DNA of 64,000 bases from positions 283,695 through 347,694 of the forward strand of contig JAGAPR010000001.1 in the NCBI GenBank assembly GCA_017623155.1. Direction: 5' to 3'. The notes under the pieces were generated by a model, which saw nothing but the letters and a program-made list of their open reading frames with translations, made no database searches and had not been told where the DNA came from. Shown here in pieces: positions 1 to 8,286 of the stretch. The position numbers and the translations under genes were made by a program. The DNA is from Prevotella sp. Its GTDB lineage: Bacteria > Bacteroidota > Bacteroidia > Bacteroidales > Bacteroidaceae. Each line of letters begins with the position of its first letter. Positions within the stretch are counted from its first letter, which is position 1.

Positions 1-1
1 G

Positions 2-358
2 TTTGCCACGAACAAGGCCGACCTTAACACCGCAGCAAAGAACTCTTTGGCAAGCTTCGCAAAGGTGCTCAACGAGTACAAGGATTGTGATGTCGCCATT
101 TACGGACATACAGACAATACCGGTACAGACGCAATCAACCAGCCGCTTTCTGTAAATCGTGCCAACAGCGTATCCAACTACTTGAAGAGTTGCGGCGTTT
201 CCGCTACTCAAATCAAGTCTGTCGAGGGACAAGGCTCATCAAATCCTGTTGCCGACAACTCTACTGTTGAGGGTCGCAAGCAGAACCGTCGTGTAGAGGT
301 TTACATGTACGCAAGCAAGGAGATGATTCAGGCTGCCGAGAACGGAACACTTCAATAA
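2..358 (+). CDS. OmpA-family outer membrane protein, C-terminal part (5' end outside window)
   Basis: The frame is open from the left edge to TAA at 356-358, so only the C-terminal 118 residues are visible. They form an OmpA-like peptidoglycan-binding domain: GHTDNTG, then LSVNRANSVSNYL, and NRRVEVYM near the end, which matches the usual D...R diaminopimelate-binding arrangement. The family anchors the outer membrane to peptidoglycan. The next gene, mtgA, begins one base after the stop, so the two are probably cotranscribed. The N-terminal part (beta-barrel or repeats) is not in the window, so the exact OmpA subtype is unknown. Confidence 0.85.
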   Translation, partial: FATNKADLNTAAKNSLASFAKVLNEYKDCDVAIYGHTDNTGTDAINQPLSVNRANSVSNYLKSCGVSATQIKSVEGQGSSNPVADNSTVEGRKQNRRVEVYMYASKEMIQAAENGTLQ

Positions 359-359
359 T

Positions 360-1073
360 ATGCCTTTATTGAAGAAAATAAAAAAAGTTTTAAGATGGAT
401 GGTGGTTGCCTTTTTGGGCACCACCATTCTTTCTGTTGTGGCTTTGCGCTTTTTGCCGGTTTATTTCACTCCTCTCATGTTTATAAGAGTGGGGCAACAG
501 ATTGCCGACGGCAGGGAAATACGCCTGCGCCACACATGGGTATCGCTTGAAGATATGTCTCCCGACATGTCGAGAGCAGTCATGGCAAGCGAGGACGCGC
601 ATTTTCTGTCTCACCACGGATTTGATTTTAAAGCGATAGAAAATGCCGCGAAACGAAACATGGCGAATGGGGGCAAGCGCAAATTAGGTGCGAGTACCAT
701 ATCTCAACAAACGGCAAAGAACGTTTTTTTATGGCCCGGTCGCACATGGACGCGAAAAGCTTTTGAGGTTTATTTCACGGCTCTTATCGAACTGATGTGG
801 AGTAAACAGCGCATAATGGAAGTTTATCTTAATTCCATTGAGATGGGCGACGGAATATATGGAACTGAGGCCGTGGCCCGATATCATTTCGGATGTAGCG
901 CAAAAGAGCTTACGGACAAGCAATGTGCGCTTATCGCCGCCACTCTTCCAAATCCCATTCGTTTCGATTCTTCACATCCCGATGCTTATGTGAAAAAGCG
1001 TCAGAATAAAATTCTTCATGAGATGAAATTTGTGAAACGCCTGCCTCGCGAAGGTGAAGATGTAGATAAGTAG
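360..1073 (+). CDS. mtgA: Monofunctional biosynthetic peptidoglycan transglycosylase
   Basis: A 237-aa GT51-family enzyme that polymerises lipid II into glycan strands at the outer face of the inner membrane. One N-terminal membrane segment (about residues 13-32) is followed by the GT51 signatures: SEDAHFLSHHGFD with the catalytic Glu, GASTISQQTAKN, RKAFEVYFTALIEL, and KQRIMEVYLNSIEMG. There is no transpeptidase domain and the length is typical of MtgA, so it is monofunctional. The ATG lies one base downstream of the OmpA-type gene, pairing glycan synthesis with a peptidoglycan-binding envelope protein. Confidence 0.93.
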   Translation: MPLLKKIKKVLRWMVVAFLGTTILSVVALRFLPVYFTPLMFIRVGQQIADGREIRLRHTWVSLEDMSPDMSRAVMASEDAHFLSHHGFDFKAIENAAKRNMANGGKRKLGASTISQQTAKNVFLWPGRTWTRKAFEVYFTALIELMWSKQRIMEVYLNSIEMGDGIYGTEAVARYHFGCSAKELTDKQCALIAATLPNPIRFDSSHPDAYVKKRQNKILHEMKFVKRLPREGEDVDK

Positions 1074-1093
1074 AGTCTTTTTTTGTTTTCATA

Positions 1094-1384
1094 ATGGATA
1101 TATTACATCGTATTTCACTTTATTACCTGCTTGCCGTCAATGTCATGGCGTGTCTTGTGTATGGCATTGACAAATGGAAAGCGAAAAGAAACAAGTGGCG
1201 TATATCCGAAACAACCCTTCTCATGCTGGCTGTAATTGGTGGCAGTATCGGGGCTTTGACCGGAATGAAGCTGTGGCATCATAAGACGATGCACAAAAAA
1301 TTCAAATATGGAGTGCCTTTGATATTGATTGCGCAGATTGTTTTGGCGATATATCTGCATATATCTTTCAGTCTGCATCATTAA
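1094..1384 (+). CDS. DUF1294 family small membrane protein
   Basis: A 96-aa protein with the DUF1294 pattern: N-terminal hydrophobic segment, YGIDKWKAKRNKWRISE, then GGSIGALTGMKLWHHKTMHKKF and a C-terminal hydrophobic segment. The conserved basic and His-rich loop between membrane helices is typical of this family, whose function is unknown. It follows mtgA by 20 bp on the same strand and is probably the last gene of that transcript, since a long noncoding repeat region comes next. Confidence 0.85.
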   Translation: MDILHRISLYYLLAVNVMACLVYGIDKWKAKRNKWRISETTLLMLAVIGGSIGALTGMKLWHHKTMHKKFKYGVPLILIAQIVLAIYLHISFSLHH

Positions 1385-1455
1385 TAGAACCATCGCAACG
1401 AAATCATATTGATGACAATTTGCTGTACGGTAAATAATTTCGGAGACCGGGAGGT

Positions 1456-1902
1456 TCTTAATAAATGTAAAAACCGAGGGGTGATTGTTAAAAGCGGAAA
1501 GTGCGACTTGAAGCCACCGTTTAGAAAAAGCTGAGAATTTAAATTGACATTTTTGTGTCATTATTTGAGGGTTGGGATGCAATTATTCGGGGGTTGACAT
1601 GATTTTCGGGTGTTTTTGCGTTGCAATAAGGCCGTAATTGCATTGCATTTACGGCCTTATTGCGTTCCAATTACGGCCTAATTGGAATGCAATTACGGCC
1701 TAATTGGAAAACGAGAAGGGGTGTAGGGGTCGTAATGATTGTAGATTTTGCAGGTAAGAGGTTGACAGACAGTGTTTTACGCAAAATGCTCTAAAAATGC
1801 GTTTTTTTCGCCGAGGAAATTATTTTTTGAAAAGAACGCAATTATGAGGCCTTATTTTGTAAATATAATATCAGAGATGTTAACGGCATTAAGATATATT
1901 AA
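1456..1902 (+). repeat. Long dispersed noncoding repeat, copy A
   Basis: About 447 bp that matches, in reverse complement, the segment at 59298-59741. Shared landmarks include TTAATAAATGTAAAAA at the left end, GCTGAGAATTTAAATTGACA, GATTTTCGGGTGTTTTTGCG, TTTTTTCGCCGAGGAAAT, AATTATGAGGCCTTATTTTG and AGATGTTAACGGC/AGCG near the right end. The middle holds four 22-23 bp ATTACGGCC-type units (1621-1709). No credible protein is encoded. It fills most of the gap between the DUF1294 gene and the DMP19-like gene. Confidence 0.85.
1621..1709 (+). repeat. Four tandem 22-23 bp ATTACGGCC units (core of copy A)
   Basis: Consecutive units TTGCAATAAGGCCGTAATTG, TTGCATTTACGGCCTTATTG, TTCCAATTACGGCCTAATTG and TGCAATTACGGCCTAATTGG alternate in orientation around GGCC. 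Related four-unit arrays occur at 26714-26803 and 59489-59578. Confidence 0.85.
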
Positions 1903-2018
1903 GAAGCGCATGATGAGTGCAGAGTTAATATTCGTCCGGACGCACGACCCCGTGCATCCCTACTTTTTCCATAAACCATCATCCGCGGCGTGGAAATTAT
2001 TTACCGGAGAGCAATGTG

Positions 2019-2038
2019 TTGCTTGGGCCGCGTAACAT
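2019..2038. repeat. Partial GTTAC/GGCC hairpin-family fragment
   Basis: GTTGCTTGGGCCGCGTAACA here corresponds to one end module of the larger hairpins at 18743-18829, 32824-32910 and 49417-49479. The matching second arm is absent, so this looks like a remnant. Confidence 0.5.
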
Positions 2039-2092
2039 TTCAAAAAATCGAAATATTTATTGTCGTTTTACCATATTCTCGTTATATTTACG

Positions 2093-2101
2093 TATCTTTG
2101 C
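2093..2101 (+). promoter_or_regulatory. Bacteroidetes -7 promoter element for the DMP19-like/smpB/metH run
   Basis: TATCTTTGC matches TAnnTTTGC. It ends only 7 bp before the ATG at 2109, so the transcript may be almost leaderless, or translation may start at a later Met (codon at 2163). Confidence 0.6.
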
Positions 2102-2108
2102 GGAAGTT

Positions 2109-2618
2109 ATGAAAGAAGTAATAGTGAAAGACTCCGACCTGTGCCGTGCCGCGGGAGAGGGAATGGACGCTTTTCTGAAAGTGTTTTATGACGGGATAAT
2201 GTGTTCTGTCGGAGGCGAACTTACCGCCGAGACCATGCAGGAGTTGAATACCGACCAGATAACATTGCTCGCATACCATATACTAAGGGATGAAGTGATG
2301 GACGGCGGGTTTGTCCAGTTGATACACAACGGATATGGCGGTTTCATATTCCTCAATCCGTTTGCCAAAGTTTTGAAATTGTGGGGCATGAGAGATTTGT
2401 CGCGCTTGATATATGATGCTCACACGTTGTATAATCTTCATAAGGGCGACATAGAGCGCGACTGCACCGACGAGGAGTTTATGGCAATGTTTGAGGCTCA
2501 TCCGGAGTTTGACGACATGGACGATAAATTTGTCGAGAACGAAGAGCTATATACCGCCGCAGTGGCTCGCTACGTGGATGAACACATAGAGCAATTCGCA
2601 AAAATCAGCAATGAATAA
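2109..2618 (+). CDS. DMP19/DUF4375-like protein
   Basis: A 169-aa acidic protein resembling the DMP19 (DUF4375) family: an alpha-helical region with [22 protein letters not shown], where DGGFxQ...N..G is the recognisable core, followed by [13 protein letters not shown]19-type proteins have been linked to DNA mimicry in some bacteria, but the role here is unknown. The open frame extends upstream to 2016. The start at 2109 is chosen because a promoter element sits at 2093-2101 and the upstream part overlaps repeat sequence. The 3' end overlaps smpB by 8 bp, indicating translational coupling. Confidence 0.6.
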   Translation: MKEVIVKDSDLCRAAGEGMDAFLKVFYDGIMCSVGGELTAETMQELNTDQITLLAYHILRDEVMDGGFVQLIHNGYGGFIFLNPFAKVLKLWGMRDLSRLIYDAHTLYNLHKGDIERDCTDEEFMAMFEAHPEFDDMDDKFVENEELYTAAVARYVDEHIEQFAKISNE

Positions 2619-3090
2619 GGAAGAAGAACAGATAAGAAAGAAAAGTCCTGTAAACATAAGAAACAAAAAGGCCGCGTTTGAATACTTTTTTATAGAGACA
2701 TATACGGCCGGCATAGTGCTTACCGGAACGGAAATAAAGTCCATCAGAATGGGAAAGGCCAGTCTGGTGGATACGTTTTGTTTCATACACAATGGTGAAA
2801 TTTGGGTTAAGGGCATGAGCGTAAGTCCTTATTTTTATGGCTCATACAATAATCATGAGATGAAGCGAGACCGCAAGTTGTTGCTTAACCGCAAGGAAAT
2901 ACAGAAATTGCAAAACGCCACGAAGCAAACAGGATTTACCATAATACCGCTACTTGTGTTTATAGACGAGCACGGCCGTGCAAAGGTCGATATAGCTCTC
3001 TGCAAGGGAAAGAAAGAGTTTGACAAGCGTCAGACATTGAAAGAGAAGGAAGACAGACGTGACATGGACCGTGCAATGAAGCACTATTGA
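2611..3090 (+). CDS. smpB: SsrA-binding protein SmpB
   Basis: A 159-aa tmRNA-binding protein required for trans-translation, which rescues stalled ribosomes. Recognisable parts: [46 protein letters not shown], then the basic C-terminal tail [20 protein letters not shown] that enters the ribosomal mRNA channel. Length and order are standard for the family. The ATG overlaps the end of the upstream gene by 8 bp, and metH follows after 22 bp. Confidence 0.96.
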   Translation: MNKEEEQIRKKSPVNIRNKKAAFEYFFIETYTAGIVLTGTEIKSIRMGKASLVDTFCFIHNGEIWVKGMSVSPYFYGSYNNHEMKRDRKLLLNRKEIQKLQNATKQTGFTIIPLLVFIDEHGRAKVDIALCKGKKEFDKRQTLKEKEDRRDMDRAMKHY

Positions 3091-3112
3091 CCGGAGGAAA
3101 GCGGGCGTTAAA

Positions 3113-5878
3113 ATGAGCAAGATAGAGGAAATAATAAAAGAAAGGATACTTGTGCTGGATGGTGCCATGGGCACGATGATTCAGCAATACGGTCTTGTGG
3201 AAGAAGATTTCCGGCGCGGAAGGTTTGACACCGCGGAAGTCATGTTGAAAGGCAATAACGATGTGCTCAATATCACCCGGCCGGATATAGTGGAAGACAT
3301 ACATCGCAAGTATCTTTTGGCGGGCGCGGACATAATAACCACCAACACTTTCAGCAGCCAGAGAATATCTCAAGCCGATTATAAACTCGAAAACCATTGT
3401 CACGAGATGGCTTTCGAGGGAGCGAGAATAGCCCGGCGCATGGCCGATGAGTATACTACCGCAGAGAAACCAAGGTTTGTTGCCGGGTCGGTAGGGCCGA
3501 CGACAAAGACCTGCTCAATGAGTCCCGATGTCAGCAATCCCGCTGCCCGTGAACTTACTTACGACGAGCTTTTCGATGCTTATGCCGAGCAGGCGGACGC
3601 AATGATTGCAGGCGGCGTGGACATAATACTCATTGAGACTATTTTCGACACTCTTAATGCCAAGGCCGCGACAGATGCCGCCGTTACGGTCATGAGACGA
3701 CGGGGAGTGACTTTGCCTGTGATGCTGTCTGTTACAATCAGCGATTTGGCCGGCCGTACACTCAGCGGACAGACTCTTGATGCTTTTTTGGTAAGCATAA
3801 GCTCATATCCTGTGTTCTCGGTGGGCCTTAACTGCTCGTTCGGAGCACGCCAGATGATGCCATACCTGCGCGAACTCGCGCGCAAGGCACCTTACTATAT
3901 AAGTGCGCATCCCAATGCCGGATTGCCGGACAACATGGGACTTTACGATGAGACTCCGGAGAGTATGGCTTCCAATATTGCCGTGCTGATAGACGAGGGA
4001 CTCGTGAATATCGTGGGAGGATGCTGCGGAACGACAGAGAAATTCATAGAACTTTATCCGGCTTTGGTGGCCGGAAAGGTGCCGCATACACCCGTCGCTG
4101 CTCCAAAGACGATGCTTTTGAGCGGTCTTGATGCGCTTGACGTCACCCCGGAAGTGAGATTTGTGAATGTCGGTGAGCGGTGTAATGTAGCCGGTTCTCG
4201 CAAATTCCTGCGCCTGATAAAAGAGAAAAAATATGATGAGGCGATATCCATTGCACGCAAGCAAGTGGCTGACGGGGCGCAAATTATAGACATAAACATG
4301 GACGACGGGTTGTTGGACGCGAGCCAAGAAATGACCGTTTTCCTCAATCTTATAGCCTCGGAGCCGGATATCGCGCGCGTGCCGGTGATGATAGACTCTT
4401 CGGATTGGAATGTGATACAGGCCGGATTGAAATGTGTTCAGGGCAAGTGCATCGTAAATTCCATATCTCTGAAAGAAGGAGAAGATGTGTTTATGGAACA
4501 TGCGCGGGATGTAATACGTTTTGGCGCGGCTGTTGTCGTGATGTGTTTCGATGAACAAGGGCAGGCAACAACTTACGAGCGACGCATAGAAATAGCAGCG
4601 CGGGCATACAAGATACTGACGGAAAAAGTGGGGATGAACCCTCTCGACATCATATTCGATCCCAATGTGCTTGCCATTGCCACCGGTATGCCCGAGCATG
4701 CAGACTATGCGAGAGATTTTATTCGTGCCACGCGGTGGATTAAAGAAAACCTGCCGGGAGCACATGTCAGCGGCGGGGTGAGCAATCTTTCTTTTTCGTT
4801 CCGGGGCAATAACTATATACGCGAAGCCATGCACGCGGTGTTCCTGTATCATGCTATTGGCGCGGGAATGGATTTCGGCATAGTAAATCCGGCTACAAAA
4901 GTGCTTTATGGCGACCTGCCGGCTGGTCACCTTGAAGTGATAGAAGACGTTGTGCTTAACCGTAAAGACGATGCTGCCGAACGGTTGATAGAGCTTGCGG
5001 AACATATAAAGGAAAGCATCGATGCAGGTGGAGACACCGGATTGAAAGCTATGAGCGACGTTAAAACGCCCGAAGATGCAGAGTGGCGGGCTCAACCGGT
5101 TGACGTTCGTCTCGCGATGTCGCTGGTAAAGGGTATCGGCGAGTATCTCGAAGAAGATTTGAAAGAGGCTCTCTCTGTATACGACACTACTGTGAGCATA
5201 ATCGAAGGTCCTCTCATGGATGGAATGAATACGGTAGGAGAATTGTTCGGATGCGGCAAGATGTTTCTTCCGCAGGTTGTGAAAACCGCCCGGACAATGA
5301 AGCAGGCCGTGGCAATATTGCAGCCATATATCGAGCAAGAGAGGTCTGCCGGTTGCGTGAAAGCCGGTAAAGTGTTGCTTGCCACGGTAAAAGGCGATGT
5401 ACATGATATTGGCAAAAACATCGTAGGGGTGATAATGGCATGCAATAATTACGAAGTAATAGACATGGGAGTGATGGTGCCTGCCGAGCAAATCGTGGCG
5501 AAAGCGAAAGAAGAGCATGTCGATATTATCGGATTGAGCGGTTTGATAACACCAAGTTTGGAGGAGATGGTGAATGTCGTAAGTGAGCTGAAAAGAGCTG
5601 GACTTGACATCCCCGTAATGATAGGTGGCGCGACAACGAGCGAATTGCATGTGGCACTTAGAATTGCCCCGGTATACAATGGTCCTGTCGTATGGATGAA
5701 AGACGCATCTCAAAATGCTATTGTTGCGGCTAAACTTGTCAACAGGGATGAAGTGAAGATGCTGAAACAAAATATTAACGACAGGTATGAACGTCTGCGT
5801 GCGGATTACGACAAGAAGCAAAATGACATTATCGCGCTTGACAATGCACGCAAGAATAAGTTGAATTTGTTTGACTAA
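3113..5878 (+). CDS. metH: Cobalamin-dependent methionine synthase, without reactivation domain
   Basis: A 921-aa enzyme that transfers methyl from methyl-tetrahydrofolate to homocysteine via cobalamin. Domain order: homocysteine-binding barrel ([11 protein letters not shown] near residue 12, zinc ligands in LNCSFG and GGCCGT near residue 300), pterin-binding barrel ([14 protein letters not shown] near residue 349), helical cap, and B12-binding Rossmann domain with the DVHDIG axial His motif near residue 762. The protein ends soon after the B12 domain. E. coli MetH is about 1,230 aa with a C-terminal AdoMet-binding reactivation domain, which is absent here and must be supplied separately if present. 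Only 22 bp separate it from smpB, leaving no room for a cobalamin riboswitch. Confidence 0.95.
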   Translation: MSKIEEIIKERILVLDGAMGTMIQQYGLVEEDFRRGRFDTAEVMLKGNNDVLNITRPDIVEDIHRKYLLAGADIITTNTFSSQRISQADYKLENHCHEMAFEGARIARRMADEYTTAEKPRFVAGSVGPTTKTCSMSPDVSNPAARELTYDELFDAYAEQADAMIAGGVDIILIETIFDTLNAKAATDAAVTVMRRRGVTLPVMLSVTISDLAGRTLSGQTLDAFLVSISSYPVFSVGLNCSFGARQMMPYLRELARKAPYYISAHPNAGLPDNMGLYDETPESMASNIAVLIDEGLVNIVGGCCGTTEKFIELYPALVAGKVPHTPVAAPKTMLLSGLDALDVTPEVRFVNVGERCNVAGSRKFLRLIKEKKYDEAISIARKQVADGAQIIDINMDDGLLDASQEMTVFLNLIASEPDIARVPVMIDSSDWNVIQAGLKCVQGKCIVNSISLKEGEDVFMEHARDVIRFGAAVVVMCFDEQGQATTYERRIEIAARAYKILTEKVGMNPLDIIFDPNVLAIATGMPEHADYARDFIRATRWIKENLPGAHVSGGVSNLSFSFRGNNYIREAMHAVFLYHAIGAGMDFGIVNPATKVLYGDLPAGHLEVIEDVVLNRKDDAAERLIELAEHIKESIDAGGDTGLKAMSDVKTPEDAEWRAQPVDVRLAMSLVKGIGEYLEEDLKEALSVYDTTVSIIEGPLMDGMNTVGELFGCGKMFLPQVVKTARTMKQAVAILQPYIEQERSAGCVKAGKVLLATVKGDVHDIGKNIVGVIMACNNYEVIDMGVMVPAEQIVAKAKEEHVDIIGLSGLITPSLEEMVNVVSELKRAGLDIPVMIGGATTSELHVALRIAPVYNGPVVWMKDASQNAIVAAKLVNRDEVKMLKQNINDRYERLRADYDKKQNDIIALDNARKNKLNLFD

Positions 5879-5909
5879 AAGAAAATAAAAGCAGAATAAT
5901 TCATTGATT

Positions 5910-6539
5910 ATGAATAAAATAAAGAACTTGTTGTTCGACCTTGGCGGAGTAATAATAACACTCGATCAGCCACAAGCCGTGAGGCGATTTAAGGAAATCG
6001 GATTGGTTGATGCCGAGGAACGGCTTGACCCTTATACACAATCGGGACTCTTTGGCGCGTTGGAAAAGGGGGAAATAGACGCGGAGCAGTTTCGTGCCGG
6101 TCTGAGCGACATCATCGGTCATGAGGTGACAATGGAACAATGTCTGTATGGCTGGAAGGGATATGTGGCCGATTTGCCGGCTCGTAATCTTGTGACATTG
6201 CGTAGCTTGAGAGACGAGGGTTACCGTATTGTGTTGGTTTCAAACACCAATCCTTTTTTAATGAGTTGGGCACTTAGTGATGAATTCGATGGTAACGGAC
6301 ACTCATTGGCTGATTATATGGATGCAATGTATATGAGCTATAAATGCGGAGTGATGAAGCCGGAAGAGAGCTTCTTTCGTCATGTACTTGAAAAAGAGAA
6401 TTTACGGCCGGAAGAAACGCTTCTTATTGACGACGGACCGCGCAATATCGAGTCGGCGGCACGGCTTGGGTTGAATACGTTTTGTCCTGAAAACGGTGCG
6501 GATTGGACATCTGAAATATATAAATATCTGAATAAATGA
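5910..6539 (+). CDS. HAD-superfamily hydrolase (subfamily IA)
   Basis: A 209-aa HAD phosphatase-like protein. Motif I is LLFDLGGVII, with nucleophile Asp and Gly in place of the second Asp, as in YihX-like members. Motif II is VLVSNTNP, motif III includes the Lys in GVMKPEESFF, and motif IV is LLIDDGPRNI. A helical cap lies between motifs I and II (about residues 15-85). The substrate cannot be assigned; sugar or nucleotide phosphates are common for this subfamily. ATG 5910 is preferred over TTG 5904. Its TGA stop overlaps the next ATG (ATGA at 6536-6539), so the two genes are translationally coupled. Confidence 0.85.
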   Translation: MNKIKNLLFDLGGVIITLDQPQAVRRFKEIGLVDAEERLDPYTQSGLFGALEKGEIDAEQFRAGLSDIIGHEVTMEQCLYGWKGYVADLPARNLVTLRSLRDEGYRIVLVSNTNPFLMSWALSDEFDGNGHSLADYMDAMYMSYKCGVMKPEESFFRHVLEKENLRPEETLLIDDGPRNIESAARLGLNTFCPENGADWTSEIYKYLNK

Positions 6540-8023
6540 AAAGAATATATCTATCTGTTATATACTTGTTTGTTGCTGTTTGTTTTGTATTCGGACAGCA
6601 AAAACGTGAGTTCCGTGGAGCATGGATACAGTGTGTCAACGGACAATTTCTCGGCATGCCAACCGAAACGATGAAAAAAACACTTTCATATCAACTCGAT
6701 GAGTTGCTGAAAGATGGAGTCAACGCCATAATATTTCAAGTGCGTCCGGAGTGCGACGCCCTTTATGAAAGCCCTTACGAACCGTGGAGCAGGTTTCTGA
6801 CCGGTACTCAGGGCAAGGCTCCACAGCCGTATTGGGACCCGTTGGAGTGGATGATAGAGCAATGCCACAACCGCGGAATGGAGTTGCACGCATGGATAAA
6901 TCCTTACAGGGCCAAGACAAAGACGACCACGGCTCTTGCCGCCAATCATATTGCAGTGACAGAACCACGACGTGTTTTCGCTTATGACGGGCAGTTCATA
7001 ATGAATCCCGGCATGGCAGAGAACCGAGATTATATATGCAAGGTAGTGGGCGATATCGTGCGGAGATATGATGTCGACGGTCTTCACATGGACGATTATT
7101 TCTATCCTTATCCGGCTGCCGGCGAGAAAATACCGGACGAGAAGTTGTTTCGTGAGACTTCTAACGGAATAAACAATATCGGCGATTGGCGCAGGTATAA
7201 TGTAAATTTGTTTGTCAAACAATTGCATGACACCATCGCGAGTATAAAACCATGGGTAAAATTCGGCGTCTCTCCGTTTGGTATATATCGCAATAAGGCC
7301 AATGATGTAAACGGTAGCGATACGAAAGGACTGCAAAACTACGACGATTTGTATGCTGATGTGTTGCTATGGGTTAATAACGGATGGGTGGATTACTGTG
7401 TTCCGCAACTTTATTGGCAGATAGGACACCCGACGGCAGATTACGAAACATTGCTGAAATGGTGGAACAAACATGCAGGAAACCGCCCGTTGTATATCGG
7501 AGAAGATGTGGAACGCACTGCGAAATATCCGGATATAAATGATAAACGCCGTAATCAGATGCCCGCAAAATACGCTTTGCGCAACCGGATGCACAATGTT
7601 GACGGTACTGTTTTATGGTATGCCAAGGCTGCGGTGGATAATGTTGGTAATTATGGTACAATGCTTCGCAATGTATATTGGAAGTATCCGGCACTTCAAC
7701 CGCGGATGCCTTTCATCGACGGTAAGGCTCCAAAGAAAGTGAAAAAGCTCAAATCGATATGGACAAAAGACGGATATATGCTTTTCTGGACGGCACCAAA
7801 AGGTAAGACGTGGAAAGATAAAGCCGTGAGATATGTCGTTTACAGATTTGGACGTAAAGAAAAAGAAAATACCGATGATGTGACGAAAATAGTGACAATA
7901 ACGACCGATACTTATTGTAAATTGCCGTATGACGATGGAAAAACGCAATATACTTATGTTGTAACAGCGTTGGATCGCATGCAGAATGAAAGCAAGGGAG
8001 TAAAGAAGAAAGTGAAGTTATAG
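6536..8023 (+). CDS. GHL10/DUF187-type glycoside hydrolase-like secreted protein
   Basis: A 495-aa exported protein: signal peptide (residues 1-20, ending at VFGQ), then a GHL10 (DUF187) TIM-barrel domain beginning REFRGAWIQ and containing DGVNAIIFQVRPECDALY, GMELHAWINPYR, YDVDGLHMDDYFYPYP and FGVSPFGIYRN. The Asp residues in HMDDYF are candidate catalytic acids. The C-terminal 90 residues look like a fibronectin type III-like module. Related proteins are thought to act on cell-wall or exopolysaccharide glycans, but no substrate is evident here. It overlaps the HAD gene by 4 bp. Confidence 0.85.
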   Translation: MKRIYLSVIYLFVAVCFVFGQQKREFRGAWIQCVNGQFLGMPTETMKKTLSYQLDELLKDGVNAIIFQVRPECDALYESPYEPWSRFLTGTQGKAPQPYWDPLEWMIEQCHNRGMELHAWINPYRAKTKTTTALAANHIAVTEPRRVFAYDGQFIMNPGMAENRDYICKVVGDIVRRYDVDGLHMDDYFYPYPAAGEKIPDEKLFRETSNGINNIGDWRRYNVNLFVKQLHDTIASIKPWVKFGVSPFGIYRNKANDVNGSDTKGLQNYDDLYADVLLWVNNGWVDYCVPQLYWQIGHPTADYETLLKWWNKHAGNRPLYIGEDVERTAKYPDINDKRRNQMPAKYALRNRMHNVDGTVLWYAKAAVDNVGNYGTMLRNVYWKYPALQPRMPFIDGKAPKKVKKLKSIWTKDGYMLFWTAPKGKTWKDKAVRYVVYRFGRKEKENTDDVTKIVTITTDTYCKLPYDDGKTQYTYVVTALDRMQNESKGVKKKVKL

Positions 8024-8027
8024 CGTG

Positions 8028-8100
8028 AGCGGTAAACGGGACTCGAACCCGCGACCCTCGGCTTGGGAAGCCAATGCTCTACCAACTGAGCTATTACCGC
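8028..8100 (-). tRNA. tRNA-Gly (anticodon CCC)
   Basis: A 73-nt cloverleaf on the minus strand: acceptor GCGGTAA paired with TTACCGC, D-arm AGCTCAGTTGGTAGAGC, anticodon loop TTCCCAA reading GGG codons, and T-arm with GGTTCGA. CCA is not encoded. It lies downstream of tRNA-Thr under the same promoter. Confidence 0.93.
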
Positions 8101-8147
8101 ATCAAATAAAGTACTTATGAAATAAAAATCAGTGTAAAAAGAAAAAG

Positions 8148-8220
8148 AGCCGATACCCGGACTCGAACCGGGGACCTATTCATTACGAATGAATTGCTCT
8201 ACCAACTGAGCCATATCGGC
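8148..8220 (-). tRNA. tRNA-Thr (anticodon CGT)
   Basis: A 73-nt cloverleaf on the minus strand: acceptor GCCGATA/TATCGGC, anticodon stem-loop with loop TTCGTAA giving CGT (reads ACG), and T-loop GGTTCGAGTCC. CCA is not encoded. It is first in a two-tRNA transcript with tRNA-Gly. Confidence 0.93.
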
Positions 8221-8250
8221 TTTTCAATGATCTCTTTTTCGTTTGCGATT

Positions 8251-8259
8251 GCAAAGGTA
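8251..8259 (-). promoter_or_regulatory. Promoter -7 element of the tRNA-Thr/tRNA-Gly transcript
   Basis: Minus-strand TACCTTTGC, with TTTG 19 bp upstream, fits the Bacteroidetes consensus TTTG-N19-21-TAnnTTTG very closely. Confidence 0.75.
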
Positions 8260-8286
8260 ATATATTTTTTCTTTGCTGCAAAATTT

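Noticed and set aside
1772-2035. 87-aa open frame in the 1.4-2.1 kb gap
   Set aside because: It lies within the noncoding repeat copy A and a hairpin fragment; copy B does not support it as a conserved protein.
3091-3112. Cobalamin riboswitch before metH
   Set aside because: Only 22 bp separate smpB and metH, too short for a riboswitch.
3803-5821. 672-aa open frame on the minus strand
   Set aside because: It is antisense to metH, has no recognisable domain, and arises from the codon bias of the real gene.
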